64,000 bases of DNA from Gemmobacter caeni. GTDB taxonomy: Bacteria > Pseudomonadota > Alphaproteobacteria > Rhodobacterales > Rhodobacteraceae. A program made the position numbers and the translations under genes. Of this stretch, positions 1 to 9,522 are shown piece after piece. A model generated the notes under the pieces. The model did not search any database and was not told the origin of the DNA. It saw only the letters and a program-made list of their open reading frames with translations. The stretch spans positions 124,001 through 188,000 of the forward strand of contig NZ_QBKP01000003.1 in assembly GCF_003054195.1 (NCBI RefSeq). Direction: 5' to 3'. How positions within the stretch are numbered: position 1 is the first letter of the stretch; each line of letters starts with the position of its first letter.

Positions 1-302
1 TGCCCGACAGCGACCCGCAGAAAGCGGTCGTGACCGCCTATCGCGACGGGTTCGAGAAGAAGACCGGCACCCCGGTTTCGACCTTCGGCGGCCACGCTTA
101 TGATGCCTTCATGATCCTGAAAGGCGCGCTGGAAAAGGCGGGGGGCGAGCCTGCCGCGATCCGTGATGCCATCGAAGGCACCACCGGCTATGTCGGCACC
201 GGCGGTATCGTGAACATGACGGCAGAAGACCACCTTGGTCTCGACCTGACCGCGTTCAAGATGCTGGAAATCAAGAACGGCGACTGGACCATCGTGGAGT
301 GA
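1..302 (+). CDS. ABC transporter substrate-binding protein, C-terminal part (5' truncated by window edge)
   Basis: The reading frame is open from base 3 and ends with TGA at 300-302, so only about the last 100 residues are present. The visible part contains the pattern of a type I periplasmic binding fold (Peripla_BP_6/Leu-Ile-Val-binding): an exposed helix, then GGHAYDAF and a closing segment ending in KNGDWTIVE. The gene lies directly upstream of a complete livHMGF set on the same strand, so it should be the binding protein of that importer. Ligand specificity cannot be read from this fragment. The neighbouring acyl-CoA genes leave open an organic acid or amino acid rather than strictly leucine/isoleucine/valine. 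Confidence 0.85.
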   Translation, partial: PDSDPQKAVVTAYRDGFEKKTGTPVSTFGGHAYDAFMILKGALEKAGGEPAAIRDAIEGTTGYVGTGGIVNMTAEDHLGLDLTAFKMLEIKNGDWTIVE

Positions 303-343
303 TCCAGCGTCGGGCATCCCTCGACTGACTTTCATTGACGGGA

Positions 344-366
344 CGGGGCGGTCTTTGGCCGCCCCG
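344..366 (+). terminator. Hairpin between binding-protein gene and livH (attenuator-like)
   Basis: An 8-bp perfect stem (CGGGGCGG at 344-351, CCGCCCCG at 359-366) closes a 7-nt loop in the 93-bp gap after the binding-protein gene. There is no T-run behind it. Such hairpins after ABC binding-protein genes usually stabilise the upstream message or lower expression of the permease genes. That role is inferred here. Confidence 0.55.
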
Positions 367-395
367 CGATCCCTGCCAGCCGGAGAGCCTCCTGC

Positions 396-1268
396 ATGTC
401 GGAACTATTGCAATTCCTCTTTTCCGGGGTGACGGTCGGCGCGGTCTATGCGCTTGTCGCGCTGGGCTTCACGATCATCTACAACGCCTCGGATGTGGTG
501 AACTTCGCCCAGGGCGAGTTTGTCATGCTGGGTGGCATGGCCACGGTTTTCGCCCATGCCGCGGGGCTGCCGCTGCCGCTGGCGGCGCTGGTCGCCATCG
601 TCGGCACCGCTGCCGTGGGGGTGGCGCTGAACCGGCTGGCGATCGAGCCCGCGCGCGGCGCGCCGGTCGTGTCGCTGATCATCATCACCATCGGCGCCTC
701 GATCTTCATTCGCGGTGCGGCGCAACTGGTATTTGATAAGCAAATCCATACTTTCCCGGCCTTTTCGGGGGACGATCCGATCCGCATTCTGGGCGCGACG
801 ATCCTGCCGCAAAGCCTGTGGGTCATCGCGGGGGCGGTGCTGGTTTTCGTGGCGCTCTGGCTGTTCTTCACCCGAACGCTCTTGGGGCGGGCAGTGCTGG
901 CGACCTCGAACAACCGGCTGGCGGCGCAGCTTGTGGGCATCAACACCAATTTCGTGATGACGCTTTCCTTTGCGCTGTCGGCGGGCATCGGGGCCCTGGC
1001 AGGTGTTCTGGTGACGCCGATCACGCTGACCTCGTATGACGTCGGTCTGACGCTGGCCCTGAAGGGCTTTGCCGCCGCCATGCTGGGCGGCATGGGCAAC
1101 CCTAAGGGCGCGCTGGCGGGCGGGCTGCTGCTGGGCCTCCTGGAGGCGATGACGGCGGGCTACCTGAGTTCGCAATACAAGGATGCGGCGGCTTTCGTGG
1201 TCATCCTCGCGGTGCTGTTCCTGATGCCGCAGGGCCTGTTCGGCCGCAAATCCACGGATCGGGTGTGA
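396..1268 (+). CDS. livH: Branched-chain amino acid-type ABC transporter permease (LivH family)
   Basis: This 290-residue inner-membrane permease has about eight hydrophobic segments and is close to the usual LivH length. It contains the N-terminal GAVYALVALGFTIIYN stretch followed by NFAQGEFVMLGG, both typical of the BPD_transp_2 family, and the late GGMGNPKGALAGG motif expected of the cytoplasmic loop that contacts the ATPases. The ATG is preceded by GGAGAG at about 382-387. livM follows four bases after the stop, so the two are co-translated. It is expected to form the translocation pore with LivM. The substrate is not determined by the sequence. Confidence 0.9.
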   Translation: MSELLQFLFSGVTVGAVYALVALGFTIIYNASDVVNFAQGEFVMLGGMATVFAHAAGLPLPLAALVAIVGTAAVGVALNRLAIEPARGAPVVSLIIITIGASIFIRGAAQLVFDKQIHTFPAFSGDDPIRILGATILPQSLWVIAGAVLVFVALWLFFTRTLLGRAVLATSNNRLAAQLVGINTNFVMTLSFALSAGIGALAGVLVTPITLTSYDVGLTLALKGFAAAMLGGMGNPKGALAGGLLLGLLEAMTAGYLSSQYKDAAAFVVILAVLFLMPQGLFGRKSTDRV

Positions 1269-1272
1269 CGCC

Positions 1273-2229
1273 ATGAAACTGACCCCGAAAACCGCAACCC
1301 TTCTGGTGCTGGCCGCGCTTGTGGCGATCACTCCGTTCTTCTTCCCTTCGGGCTACTACTACCGCGTGGGCGCCCTGATCTTCGTCAATGGGCTTGCCGT
1401 GACCGGCATCGTGATCCTGACCGGCTATGCCGGACAGGTGAGCCTTGGCCACGCCGGGTTCGCCGGGATCGGCGGCTATGCCTGCGCATTGGCGCCGGTG
1501 CATCTGGGCCTGCATCCCGCGCTGGCCGTGGTGCTGGGCGCGGTGATGTCCGCCGCGCTGGCCTGGCTGGTCGGGCGCCCGATCCTGCGGCTGAAAGGCT
1601 ATTACCTGGGTGTTGCCTCGCTGGGTATGGGCATCCTGATTTCCATGGTGCTGAACAACGAACGCTGGCTGACGCGCGGCCCTGACGGGATCGACGTGCC
1701 CGACCTCGGCCTGCGCGGCGTGCTGAAGGACTGGGGCCTGAACCTGTCGAACGGCGAGTTCTGGTATTTCTTCAGCGGCATCGTGATGATCCTCGGCGCA
1801 TGGGCCGCGCTGAACCTGCATCAAAGCCCGACCGGCCGCGCCCTGCGTGCGCTGCACGGGTCAGAAATCGCCGCCCGGACCGTGGGCGTGGATGTCAGCC
1901 GCCTGAAGCTCCAGGCCTTCGTGATCTCGGCGGTCTATGCCTCCGTTTCCGGCTCGCTGCTGGCCCTACAAAACAAGTTCATCACCCCCGATGTCGCGGG
2001 CTTCATGCACTCGATCGAGATGGTGACCATGGCGGTTCTGGGCGGCGCGGGTTCGGTGCTGGGCGCGATCTTCGGCGCGGGCATCCTGACGCTGCTGCCG
2101 CAGGTTCTGACCGTCTTCGCCGAATACGAACAGATGGTGCTGGGGCTGGTGATGATGCTGGTGATGATCTTCCTGCGGGAGGGGCTTCTGCCTTCGATCC
2201 TGCGCAAGCTGCGGGGGACCGGGGAATGA
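1273..2229 (+). CDS. livM: Branched-chain amino acid-type ABC transporter permease (LivM family)
   Basis: The protein has 318 residues and many hydrophobic segments. The conserved block TGYAGQVSLGHAGFAGIGG near residue 50-70 is the LivM signature, and GGAGSVLGAIFGAG near residue 255-270 corresponds to the ATPase-coupling loop. It is the second membrane subunit of the importer. Its TGA overlaps the ATG of livG (ATGA at 2226-2229), which indicates translational coupling. The length is normal for the family and no defects are visible. Confidence 0.9.
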   Translation: MKLTPKTATLLVLAALVAITPFFFPSGYYYRVGALIFVNGLAVTGIVILTGYAGQVSLGHAGFAGIGGYACALAPVHLGLHPALAVVLGAVMSAALAWLVGRPILRLKGYYLGVASLGMGILISMVLNNERWLTRGPDGIDVPDLGLRGVLKDWGLNLSNGEFWYFFSGIVMILGAWAALNLHQSPTGRALRALHGSEIAARTVGVDVSRLKLQAFVISAVYASVSGSLLALQNKFITPDVAGFMHSIEMVTMAVLGGAGSVLGAIFGAGILTLLPQVLTVFAEYEQMVLGLVMMLVMIFLREGLLPSILRKLRGTGE

Positions 2230-3002
2230 GCCTTCTTGACATCAAGGGTCTTGGCATCACCTTCGGTGGCCTGCGCGCGGTGAACGAGGTCAGCTTTTCG
2301 GTCAATCCCGGTGAGATCGTCTCGGTCATCGGGCCGAACGGTGCGGGGAAGACCACGCTGTTCAACATGATTTCGGGCGTCTATCTGCCCGGCGCGGGAC
2401 AGGTGGTGCTGAACGGCGAGGATGTGACGGGCATGCGCCCCGATCTTCTGGCCCGGCGCGGCATGAGTCGGACCTTCCAGAACCTGCAAATCTTTCAAAG
2501 CATGACGGTGCTGGAAAATGCGATTTCCGGCTATCACCTGCAGGAACGCGGGCCGGTGCTGGCCGATCTTCTGGGCCTGCCTTCGTCGCGGCGGCGCTCT
2601 AAGGCAGCCGAGGAAGGCGCGCGGGCGCTGCTGGCGCGGGTGGGGCTCGAACGCGCTGCCGAACGCGAGGCGGGGAACCTGTCTTACGGCGCGCTGAAAC
2701 GGCTGGAGATTGCGCGCGCGCTGGCGCTGAACCCCAAGGTTCTGTTGCTGGACGAACCCGCCGCAGGCTGCAATGCCGTGGAAACCGAGGAGATCGACCA
2801 CCTGATCGCGGAGGTCGCCAAATCCGGCGTGGCGATCCTGCTGGTGGAGCATGACATGAAGATGGTCATGCGGATTTCCAGTCACATCGTGGTGCTGGAC
2901 CATGGCGAGAAGATCGCCGAGGGCGACCCGGCCACGGTCAGCCGCGACCCGGCGGTGATCGCGGCCTATCTGGGAACGGAGGCCGAGAATGCTGACGGTT
3001 GA
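2226..3002 (+). CDS. livG: Branched-chain amino acid-type ABC transporter ATP-binding protein (LivG family)
   Basis: The start is the ATG at 2226 that overlaps the livM stop; upstream in-frame sequence belongs to livM in another frame. The 258-residue product has Walker A GPNGAGKTT near residue 35-43, an ABC signature of the divergent LSYG type (LSYGALKRLEIARAL), Walker B KVLLLDEP and the switch histidine in LLVEHDM. LSYG in place of LSGG is common in LivG proteins. It pairs with LivF to energise import. The LivF start lies 14 bases inside its 3' end. Confidence 0.92.
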   Translation: MSLLDIKGLGITFGGLRAVNEVSFSVNPGEIVSVIGPNGAGKTTLFNMISGVYLPGAGQVVLNGEDVTGMRPDLLARRGMSRTFQNLQIFQSMTVLENAISGYHLQERGPVLADLLGLPSSRRRSKAAEEGARALLARVGLERAAEREAGNLSYGALKRLEIARALALNPKVLLLDEPAAGCNAVETEEIDHLIAEVAKSGVAILLVEHDMKMVMRISSHIVVLDHGEKIAEGDPATVSRDPAVIAAYLGTEAENADG

Positions 3003-3690
3003 GGGGCTGCGCTCGCGTTACGGGCGCATCGAGGTGCTGCATGGCATCGACCTGCATGTGGACAGCGGCGAGATCGTCACCGTGGTCGGCGCCAATGGCG
3101 CGGGCAAGACGACGCTTCTGCGCTGCCTGTCGGGCGTGCAGCCGGTCACGGGCGGCAGCATCACCTTTCGCGGTGAGGCGCTGACCCCGGTTCCGGCCTA
3201 CAAGCGGCTGCGGCGCGGTCTCGCGCAATCGCCCGAGGGGCGGCAGATCTTCACCAACCTGACGGTGGAGGAAAACCTGCGGCTTGGCGCCTTCCTGTTC
3301 TCGGATGACCGGGTGGAAAAGGACATGGAAGATGCCTTCCAGATGTTCCCGATCCTGAAGGAAAAGCGCAATCTGGCGGCGGGCGGCCTGTCGGGCGGCC
3401 AGCAGCAGATGCTTGCCATGGCGCGGGCGCTGATGGGGCGGCCGTCCTGCCTGCTGCTGGATGAACCCTCGATGGGTCTGGCGCCCATTGTCGTGCAGCA
3501 GATCTTTGACGTGGTGAAGGGTCTGAAGGCGCTGAACGTCACTGTCCTGCTGGTCGAACAGAATGCCTTCGGTGCCTTGAAGATTGCGGATCGTGGCTAT
3601 GTGATGGAAACAGGGCATATCACCATGAGCGGGACGGCGGCCGAGCTGATCGCCGATCCGCGCATCCGCGAAGCCTATCTGGGGATCTGA
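2989..3690 (+). CDS. livF: Branched-chain amino acid-type ABC transporter ATP-binding protein (LivF family)
   Basis: This 233-residue ATPase has Walker A GANGAGKTT, the canonical signature LSGGQQQMLAMARAL, Walker B CLLLDEPSMGLAP and LLVEQNAFGAL in the switch region, all standard for LivF. The start overlaps livG by 14 bases. The next gene, an acyl-CoA enzyme, begins one base after the stop. The transporter and that enzyme are therefore almost certainly co-transcribed, which suggests the imported compound is degraded through a CoA thioester. Confidence 0.92.
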   Translation: MLTVEGLRSRYGRIEVLHGIDLHVDSGEIVTVVGANGAGKTTLLRCLSGVQPVTGGSITFRGEALTPVPAYKRLRRGLAQSPEGRQIFTNLTVEENLRLGAFLFSDDRVEKDMEDAFQMFPILKEKRNLAAGGLSGGQQQMLAMARALMGRPSCLLLDEPSMGLAPIVVQQIFDVVKGLKALNVTVLLVEQNAFGALKIADRGYVMETGHITMSGTAAELIADPRIREAYLGI

Positions 3691-3691
3691 G

Positions 3692-5635
3692 ATGAGCGTT
3701 GTAAGCATCGAACGCGAGGGCGAAATCGCCGTCGTCACCGTGGACAATCCGCCGGTCAACGCGCTGGGTCAGGCGCTGCGGCAGGGGCTGTGGGATGCGG
3801 TGGCCACGCTGGACGCCGACCCGGATGTGCGGGCGGTGGTGCTGATCTGCGCAGGCCGCACCTTCATCGCCGGGGCCGATGTGCGCGAATTTGGCAAGCC
3901 GCCGGTGGAGCCGCATCTGCCCGATCTGGTGAACCGGATCGAGGGCGCGGTGAAGCCCTGGGTCGCCGCCATTCATGGCAGCGCGCTGGGCGGCGGGTTC
4001 GAGGTGGCGCTGGGCTGTCGCTTCCGCGTGGTACTGGACAGCGCCTCGGTCGGTCTGCCCGAAGTGGTGCTGGGGATCGTGCCGGGCGCCTCGGGCACGG
4101 TGCGCACGCCGCGTGTGGCCGGCGCTGCGGCGGCGGTGGATCTTGTGACCACCGGCAAGCCGGTGAAGGCCGCGAAGGCGCAGGCCATGGGTCTGGTCGA
4201 TGCGGTGCTGTCCGGCGATCTGCGCGAAGGCGCCATCGCCTTCGCACGAGCCGCGCTGGAGGCCCCGCTGCCGCTGCCCGCCTCGGAACGTCCTGTCACC
4301 GATCCGGGGGCGGCGTTCTGGGCCGAACAGCAGGCGGCGGTTGCCAGGCGGGCGAAGGGCGAGGCCGCCCCGCTGCGCGCGCTGGCTTGTGTGCAGAAGG
4401 CGGTTCAGGCGCCCTTTGCCGAAGCGCTGGCCTTTGAACGCGCGACCTTCCTTGACCTGCGCGGCTCTGATCAGGCCGCCGCGCTGCGCCATGTGTTCTT
4501 CGCCGAACGTGCCGCCCCGCGCCCGGCGCATCTGGGCGAGGCTAAACCCTTGCCCCTGCGCAATGCCGGGGTGATCGGCGGTGGGACCATGGGGGCGGGT
4601 ATCGCCGCAGCACTGCGCGATGCGGGACTTCCGGTCGTGCTGATCGAGCGCGATGCCGAGGCGCTGGCGCGCGGGCTTGCCAACCTGCAAACCATCTTCG
4701 ACGGCGGGGTCAAACGCGGCAAGCTGACGCCCGAACAGGCGGCGGCGCGTATGGCAGGCGTCACCGGCGCCACCGATTACGCTGCGCTTGCCGACACCGA
4801 TCTGGTGATCGAGGCGGTATTCGAGGAGATCGGCGTGAAACGCGCGGTCTTTGCCGACCTTGCCCGCCATTGCCGGTCCGATGCGGTGCTGGCGACCAAT
4901 ACCTCCTACCTCGATCCGCGCGCGATTGCCGAAGGGCTTGCGAACCCCGGTCGCTTCATCGGGCTGCATTTCTTCAGCCCGGCCAATGTGATGAAACTGC
5001 TGGAAATCGTGCCGACACCCGAGACCGCGCCGGAAACGCTGGCCACCGGCTTTGCGCTGGCGCGGGCGCTGGGCAAGATTCCGGTGCAGGCGGGCATCTG
5101 CGAGGGCTTTATCGGCAACCGCATCCTCAAACGCTATCGCGCTGCCGCCGAGGCGCTGGTGCGGCAAGGCGTGGCGATTGCCGAGGTTGACGCCGCCATG
5201 CGCGGCTTCGGTTTTGCCATGGGGCCTTTCGAGGCGCAGGATCTGGGCGGGCTCGACATTGCCTTCCTGCAACGCGAGGGCGCGCGGGCGGCAGGGCAGG
5301 ACGTGCCGGAAACGCTGGGCGACCTGCTGGTGCGCGCGGGTCGCAAGGGGCAGAAAACCGGCGGTGGCTGGTATGATTATGCGCCGGGCGACCGCAAGCC
5401 GCAGGCATCGGCCAGGGTGGCCGAGGTGCTGGCGGCTGCCATCACCGCCGGACCGGCGCTGGATCGTGCGGCCATTGCCGAACGGCTTGTCGGTGAGATG
5501 GCCGCCGAGGGGGAGGCGATCCTTGCGGAGGGTATCGCGCTCAGCCCGTCCGACATCGACCTTGTGGAAATCCATGGCTACGGCTTCCCGCGCTGGCGTG
5601 GCGGGCCGATGCATTACACCGCCCGCAAGGGCTGA
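3692..5635 (+). CDS. Fused enoyl-CoA hydratase / 3-hydroxyacyl-CoA dehydrogenase
   Basis: The 647-residue protein has an N-terminal crotonase domain (about 1-185) with both expected acidic residues, in GGGFEVAL and GLPEVVLGIVPG. A Rossmann domain begins near residue 288 with GVIGGGTMGAGIA. The dehydrogenase catalytic histidine is in GLHFFSPANVMKL, and a duplicated 3HCDH C-terminal region ends with the WRGGP block. It hydrates a trans-2-enoyl-CoA and oxidises the 3-hydroxyacyl-CoA with NAD+. It is shorter than FadB/FadJ (about 715). Being one base from livF, it belongs to the transporter operon. It could also take crotonyl-CoA from the nearby glutaryl-CoA dehydrogenase to acetoacetyl-CoA, which is an inference from position. 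Confidence 0.88.
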   Translation: MSVVSIEREGEIAVVTVDNPPVNALGQALRQGLWDAVATLDADPDVRAVVLICAGRTFIAGADVREFGKPPVEPHLPDLVNRIEGAVKPWVAAIHGSALGGGFEVALGCRFRVVLDSASVGLPEVVLGIVPGASGTVRTPRVAGAAAAVDLVTTGKPVKAAKAQAMGLVDAVLSGDLREGAIAFARAALEAPLPLPASERPVTDPGAAFWAEQQAAVARRAKGEAAPLRALACVQKAVQAPFAEALAFERATFLDLRGSDQAAALRHVFFAERAAPRPAHLGEAKPLPLRNAGVIGGGTMGAGIAAALRDAGLPVVLIERDAEALARGLANLQTIFDGGVKRGKLTPEQAAARMAGVTGATDYAALADTDLVIEAVFEEIGVKRAVFADLARHCRSDAVLATNTSYLDPRAIAEGLANPGRFIGLHFFSPANVMKLLEIVPTPETAPETLATGFALARALGKIPVQAGICEGFIGNRILKRYRAAAEALVRQGVAIAEVDAAMRGFGFAMGPFEAQDLGGLDIAFLQREGARAAGQDVPETLGDLLVRAGRKGQKTGGGWYDYAPGDRKPQASARVAEVLAAAITAGPALDRAAIAERLVGEMAAEGEAILAEGIALSPSDIDLVEIHGYGFPRWRGGPMHYTARKG

Positions 5636-5642
5636 TGAACCT

Positions 5643-8513
5643 TCAGGGGCGGGGCGCTGCATCCCCATGCAGCGCCTCGTGCAGCCGCAGCCCGAGGTCG
5701 CGGCGCCGGTAGGGCTTCGACAGGAGCCTTGCGCCGGAAACGAGACTGCCGCGCCGCAGGATCGCATTTTCCGAATAGCCCGAGGTGAACAGGATCTTCA
5801 GCCCCGGAAAATCGGCCAGCACACGTTCGGCCAGCACCAGCCCGTTCATCTCACCCGGCATCACCACATCGGTGAACAGCAGGCTCACATCCCCGGCAGC
5901 GCGGATCGCCTCCAGCGCAGCGGCGCCATCCGCGACAGCGGTGACGCGATAGCCAAGGCTTTCGACCAGCCGCGCCACATGCGGGCGAAGCGCGGGATCA
6001 TCCTCGGCCACGACCACATGCTGACCGGCCCCCATGGGAATGGCCTCTGCCGGGTCTGCGAGCGAGCCGACATGGGCCTCTGATCCCTGGCGACTGCGCG
6101 GCAGATACAGCCGGACGGTGGTGCCCTGTCCCGCCTCACTGTAAAGCGTGACATGGCCGCCCGACTGACTGACGAAACCATGCACCATCGACAGACCAAG
6201 CCCGGAGCCGCGCCCGACGGGCTTGGTGGTAAAGAAGGGGTCGAAAGCCCGCGCCGCGACGTCCGGCAGCATGCCTGTGCCGGAATCGGTGATCGACAGC
6301 CGCAGAAACTCGCCCGTCCGCGCGTCGGGATTGGCGGCGGCATAGCTGCTGTCCACCACGCAGTTTTCGGCCTCGATGACGAGATCGCCACCGTCGGGCA
6401 TCGCATCGCCGGCATTGACAGCAAGGTTCAGAAGCGCAGTCTGCAATTGCGTCGGATCTGCCTCGACCGGCCAGAGGTCATCGGGTGTGACGACCGAAAG
6501 CCGGATATAGGCGGGCAGGGTACGGGTCAGCATGCAGCGCAATTCGGTCAGAACGCTGGCGCTGGCCAGTGCGCGCGGGGCAAGCGGCTGACGGCGGGCA
6601 AAGGCCAGCAGGCTGCGCACCAGTTCTGCGCCGCGTTCGGCGGCTTGCACGACCTGCGCTGCCGGGGCCTGCGTTTCGGCATCCTCAGCCGTATCCGCCA
6701 GCAGTTCGGCATTGGCCAGAATGACCGACAGCAGGTTGTTGAAATCATGCGCCACCCCGCCGGTCAGCTTGCCCAGGGCCTCCAGCCGCTGCGCCTGTTG
6801 CAGCTTGGCGGCAAGCTCCACCTCATCGGTGATATCCTCGATTGCCCCCACGATACGAAAGGCCTCGCCCTCGTCATCGCGCAGGGCCAGCGCACGGTCG
6901 CGGACATGGGCATAGCTGCAGTCCGAGCGGCGCAGCCTGTATTCGGCGCGCCAGTCCTCGCGCCGTCCGGCGATGAAAGTGCGGAACTGGCGCAGAACCT
7001 GCGGCGCATCCTCGGGATGCAGCGACTGTGTCCAGATACCGGGCGACGGCTGCTCGCCTTCCCATTCGGCGCCGAAGATCGCCACCGCGCCTTCGCTGTA
7101 AAGTACGGTGCCCGCGCGCAGGTCAATTTCATACACGACATCGGAGGCCAGCCGCAGCACCGCGCGCAGGCGTTCCCCCTCTTCGCGCAGGCGCGTGACA
7201 TCGACGATGGAGCCTATCAGCCGGTGCAACCGGCCATCCGGGCGGCGCTGGGCCAGTGCGCGGTCGATAACATGCGCCACCGATCCGTCACCCCGGATCA
7301 CCCGGTAGGCATATTCCCAGCGGTCATCCCCGCGCGTGATCGCCGTATCGCGCAGATGCAGGATACGGGGCAGGTCGTCAGGGTGGATCGCCGCGCGCCA
7401 GCTGCCCGGACCGGATGCCGGGGCAAACGGGTCCAGCCCGAAGGTGCGGCTGTAGCTTTCGCTGCGCCAGGTGCGGCCGGTCTCCGGCTCCCAGGAATAG
7501 ATCACATCCTGCGAAGCCTCGGCCGCGAGGCGAAAGCGTTCCTGCCCCTCGCGCAGCGCAGTCATGTCGACCATCGAGCCGACGCTGCGCAGTGCGCGAC
7601 CGTCGGCATCGCGCAGGAACCGTGCGCGGTCGACGACCCAGACATAGCTGCCGTCGGCGCGGGAAAAGCGGTATTCCTCGGTCCAGTGGTCATCGGCTCC
7701 TGTTCGGGCCGCTTCAAAGCGTTCGCGCAGGCGTGGCGCATCCTCGGGGTGCACGCGCGACAGCCACCAGTCTGTCTTTTCGACGCCGGGCACATCGGCA
7801 TGGCCGTATTGCCGGAACAGCGCGTCACTCCACCAGATCTTGTCTTCGACAAGATCGTGGATGAACAACACATCGGTTGAGGCCGAGGTGGCAAGCTGAA
7901 ACCGGGCCTCGGCCTCGTGGACGGCGCTGACGTCGATCATCGTGCCGATCATGCGGCGGGCCTGCCCGGCCTCGTCGCGCAACAGGAAACCCCGGTCGAT
8001 CACATGGGCTGCCGTGCCATCGGCGCGCAGAAAACGATAGGCCTCCTCCCATGTCTCCAGATCGGGGGGGACGGGCGACAGGACGGCGGCGGCGATGCGC
8101 GGGCGATCCTCGGGGTGGATGCGGCCCAGCCAGTTCTGCACCGTGCCGGGGAATTGGGTGGTATCATAGCCCATCGCCTTCGTGGCATGGGCAAACCAGT
8201 CCAGACGGCCGCTTGTCATGTCCCAGTCGAACATCACATGCCCGGCGGCACGCAAGGCAATGCCCGCGCGGTTCTCATGCCCGCATTGCGCGACAAGGAT
8301 TGAGCGGCGCCTGTCGTTCAGCTGTAAGGGCAAGGTCCAGCAGGTGATGGCAAGCCGCCTGTTCACCGCCCCGATCACCTCTGCCGCTGTGGCGGGGGTG
8401 AAGCCGGGGAACATGTCTTCGGCGGCGGCATTGGGGATGATGGGCCCATCTGTCGTTTCTGGCAACAGCCAGGCCGGAGCTTCGAGTGCCGCCAGATATG
8501 CCAATGCGTCCAT
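5643..8513 (-). CDS. Hybrid sensor histidine kinase with four tandem PAS domains and a receiver
   Basis: I chose the ATG at 8513 (956 residues); a TTG at 8531 would add six residues. After about 90 N-terminal residues come four PAS_3/PAC units of about 125 residues each, every one carrying an HPED or HPDD motif and a PAC strand like RADGTAAHVIDR. Next is a HisKA domain with phospho-acceptor histidine in GGVAHDFNN, a HATPase domain (DSGTGMLPD, then GRGSGLGLSMVHGF) and a C-terminal receiver with the aspartate in LLFTDVVMPG. No transmembrane segment or signal peptide is evident, so it is probably cytosolic. It has no adjacent response regulator. It is convergent with the acyl-CoA gene. Signal and output are unknown. 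Confidence 0.88.
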   Translation of the reverse strand: MDALAYLAALEAPAWLLPETTDGPIIPNAAAEDMFPGFTPATAAEVIGAVNRRLAITCWTLPLQLNDRRRSILVAQCGHENRAGIALRAAGHVMFDWDMTSGRLDWFAHATKAMGYDTTQFPGTVQNWLGRIHPEDRPRIAAAVLSPVPPDLETWEEAYRFLRADGTAAHVIDRGFLLRDEAGQARRMIGTMIDVSAVHEAEARFQLATSASTDVLFIHDLVEDKIWWSDALFRQYGHADVPGVEKTDWWLSRVHPEDAPRLRERFEAARTGADDHWTEEYRFSRADGSYVWVVDRARFLRDADGRALRSVGSMVDMTALREGQERFRLAAEASQDVIYSWEPETGRTWRSESYSRTFGLDPFAPASGPGSWRAAIHPDDLPRILHLRDTAITRGDDRWEYAYRVIRGDGSVAHVIDRALAQRRPDGRLHRLIGSIVDVTRLREEGERLRAVLRLASDVVYEIDLRAGTVLYSEGAVAIFGAEWEGEQPSPGIWTQSLHPEDAPQVLRQFRTFIAGRREDWRAEYRLRRSDCSYAHVRDRALALRDDEGEAFRIVGAIEDITDEVELAAKLQQAQRLEALGKLTGGVAHDFNNLLSVILANAELLADTAEDAETQAPAAQVVQAAERGAELVRSLLAFARRQPLAPRALASASVLTELRCMLTRTLPAYIRLSVVTPDDLWPVEADPTQLQTALLNLAVNAGDAMPDGGDLVIEAENCVVDSSYAAANPDARTGEFLRLSITDSGTGMLPDVAARAFDPFFTTKPVGRGSGLGLSMVHGFVSQSGGHVTLYSEAGQGTTVRLYLPRSRQGSEAHVGSLADPAEAIPMGAGQHVVVAEDDPALRPHVARLVESLGYRVTAVADGAAALEAIRAAGDVSLLFTDVVMPGEMNGLVLAERVLADFPGLKILFTSGYSENAILRRGSLVSGARLLSKPYRRRDLGLRLHEALHGDAAPRP

Positions 8514-8603
8514 GAAGATCGCCCCATTCAACCAGGGCGAGTATCTGCCGATTGTCGTTGAAAGGAAATCCGGTCCGGCAAGGATCTGGCATCCGTGGCG
8601 CGT

Positions 8604-9521
8604 TCACCACGCCAGAAGCTCTTCTGCCGCGCGGCCCGAAACCTCCTGGATCAGCCAGTCGCGGAACGCGACCAGAGGGGGGTAGTTTTCGCCGATGCCG
8701 GGCCAGACGAGGTAGTAGCTGCCGACGCTGGGCACCGGCCCGCCCCAGGCCTCGACCAGACGGCCATCGGCCAGTTCCGCCTTGGCCAGAAATTCGGGCA
8801 GCAGGGCCACGCCCATGCCGTAGATGGCCGATTGAATCATCGGTGCGAACTGATCGAACAGCATCCCCAGCGGGATCGAGGCGGATACGCCGTGGAACGA
8901 GAACCAGCTGGCCCAAGCATTCGGCCGGGTTTCCAGCTGCAAAAGCGGCAGGCCGATCAGGTCGCGCGGGCTGTCGATGGGGTGGCTGGCCAGAAAGCCC
9001 GGCGCGGCGCAGGCGATCATCCTTTCGTCGAAGAGTTTCGCAAAGCCAGCCTCGGGCCAGGTGCGATCCCCGAAATGGATGGCGGCGTCAAAGCCTTCTT
9101 CCGCGAAATCGAAGGGCCGCAGCCGGGTGCCAAGGTTGATCGTCACCCCCGGATGTGCCGCCAGAAAGCGCGGCAGCCGCGGCGCCAGCCAGCGCGTACC
9201 GAAGGTCGGCAGGATCGACAGCGCCAGCGTGCCGCCCCCGGTGGTGGATCGCACCCGCATCGAGGCGCGGCTGATCAGGTCCATCGCCTTTGCCACGTCG
9301 CGCGCATAGGCCAGCGCATTTTCGGTGGGCACCAGCCGCCGCCCCTCACGCCGGAACAGTTGTACGCCAAGCTGTGCTTCAAGGTTCTGCACAAGGCGGC
9401 TTACCGCGCCCTGCGTCAGGGCAAGGTCATGGGCGGCGGCAAGGGTCGATCCGGTGCGGATGACGGATTCGAAGGCCATCAGCAGCGAGATCGAGGGCAA
9501 AAGGCGGCGAGGAGTGGCCAT
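8604..9521 (-). CDS. LysR-family transcriptional regulator (GcvA/GcdR-like)
   Basis: The start was placed at the ATG at 9521 (305 residues), because the ten residues of the longer frame precede the conserved helix-turn-helix. The DNA-binding domain spans about residues 5-65 (LTQGAVSRLVQNLEAQLGVQLFRR in shortened form: AVSRLVQNLE, VQLFRR). The rest is a LysR substrate domain of the GcvA type. It is divergent from glutaryl-CoA dehydrogenase with 100 bp between start codons. That arrangement matches GcdR-type activators of glutarate/lysine catabolism, so control of the downstream operon is the likeliest role. The inducer is not visible from sequence. Confidence 0.85.
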   Translation of the reverse strand: MATPRRLLPSISLLMAFESVIRTGSTLAAAHDLALTQGAVSRLVQNLEAQLGVQLFRREGRRLVPTENALAYARDVAKAMDLISRASMRVRSTTGGGTLALSILPTFGTRWLAPRLPRFLAAHPGVTINLGTRLRPFDFAEEGFDAAIHFGDRTWPEAGFAKLFDERMIACAAPGFLASHPIDSPRDLIGLPLLQLETRPNAWASWFSFHGVSASIPLGMLFDQFAPMIQSAIYGMGVALLPEFLAKAELADGRLVEAWGGPVPSVGSYYLVWPGIGENYPPLVAFRDWLIQEVSGRAAEELLAW

Positions 9522-9522
9522 G

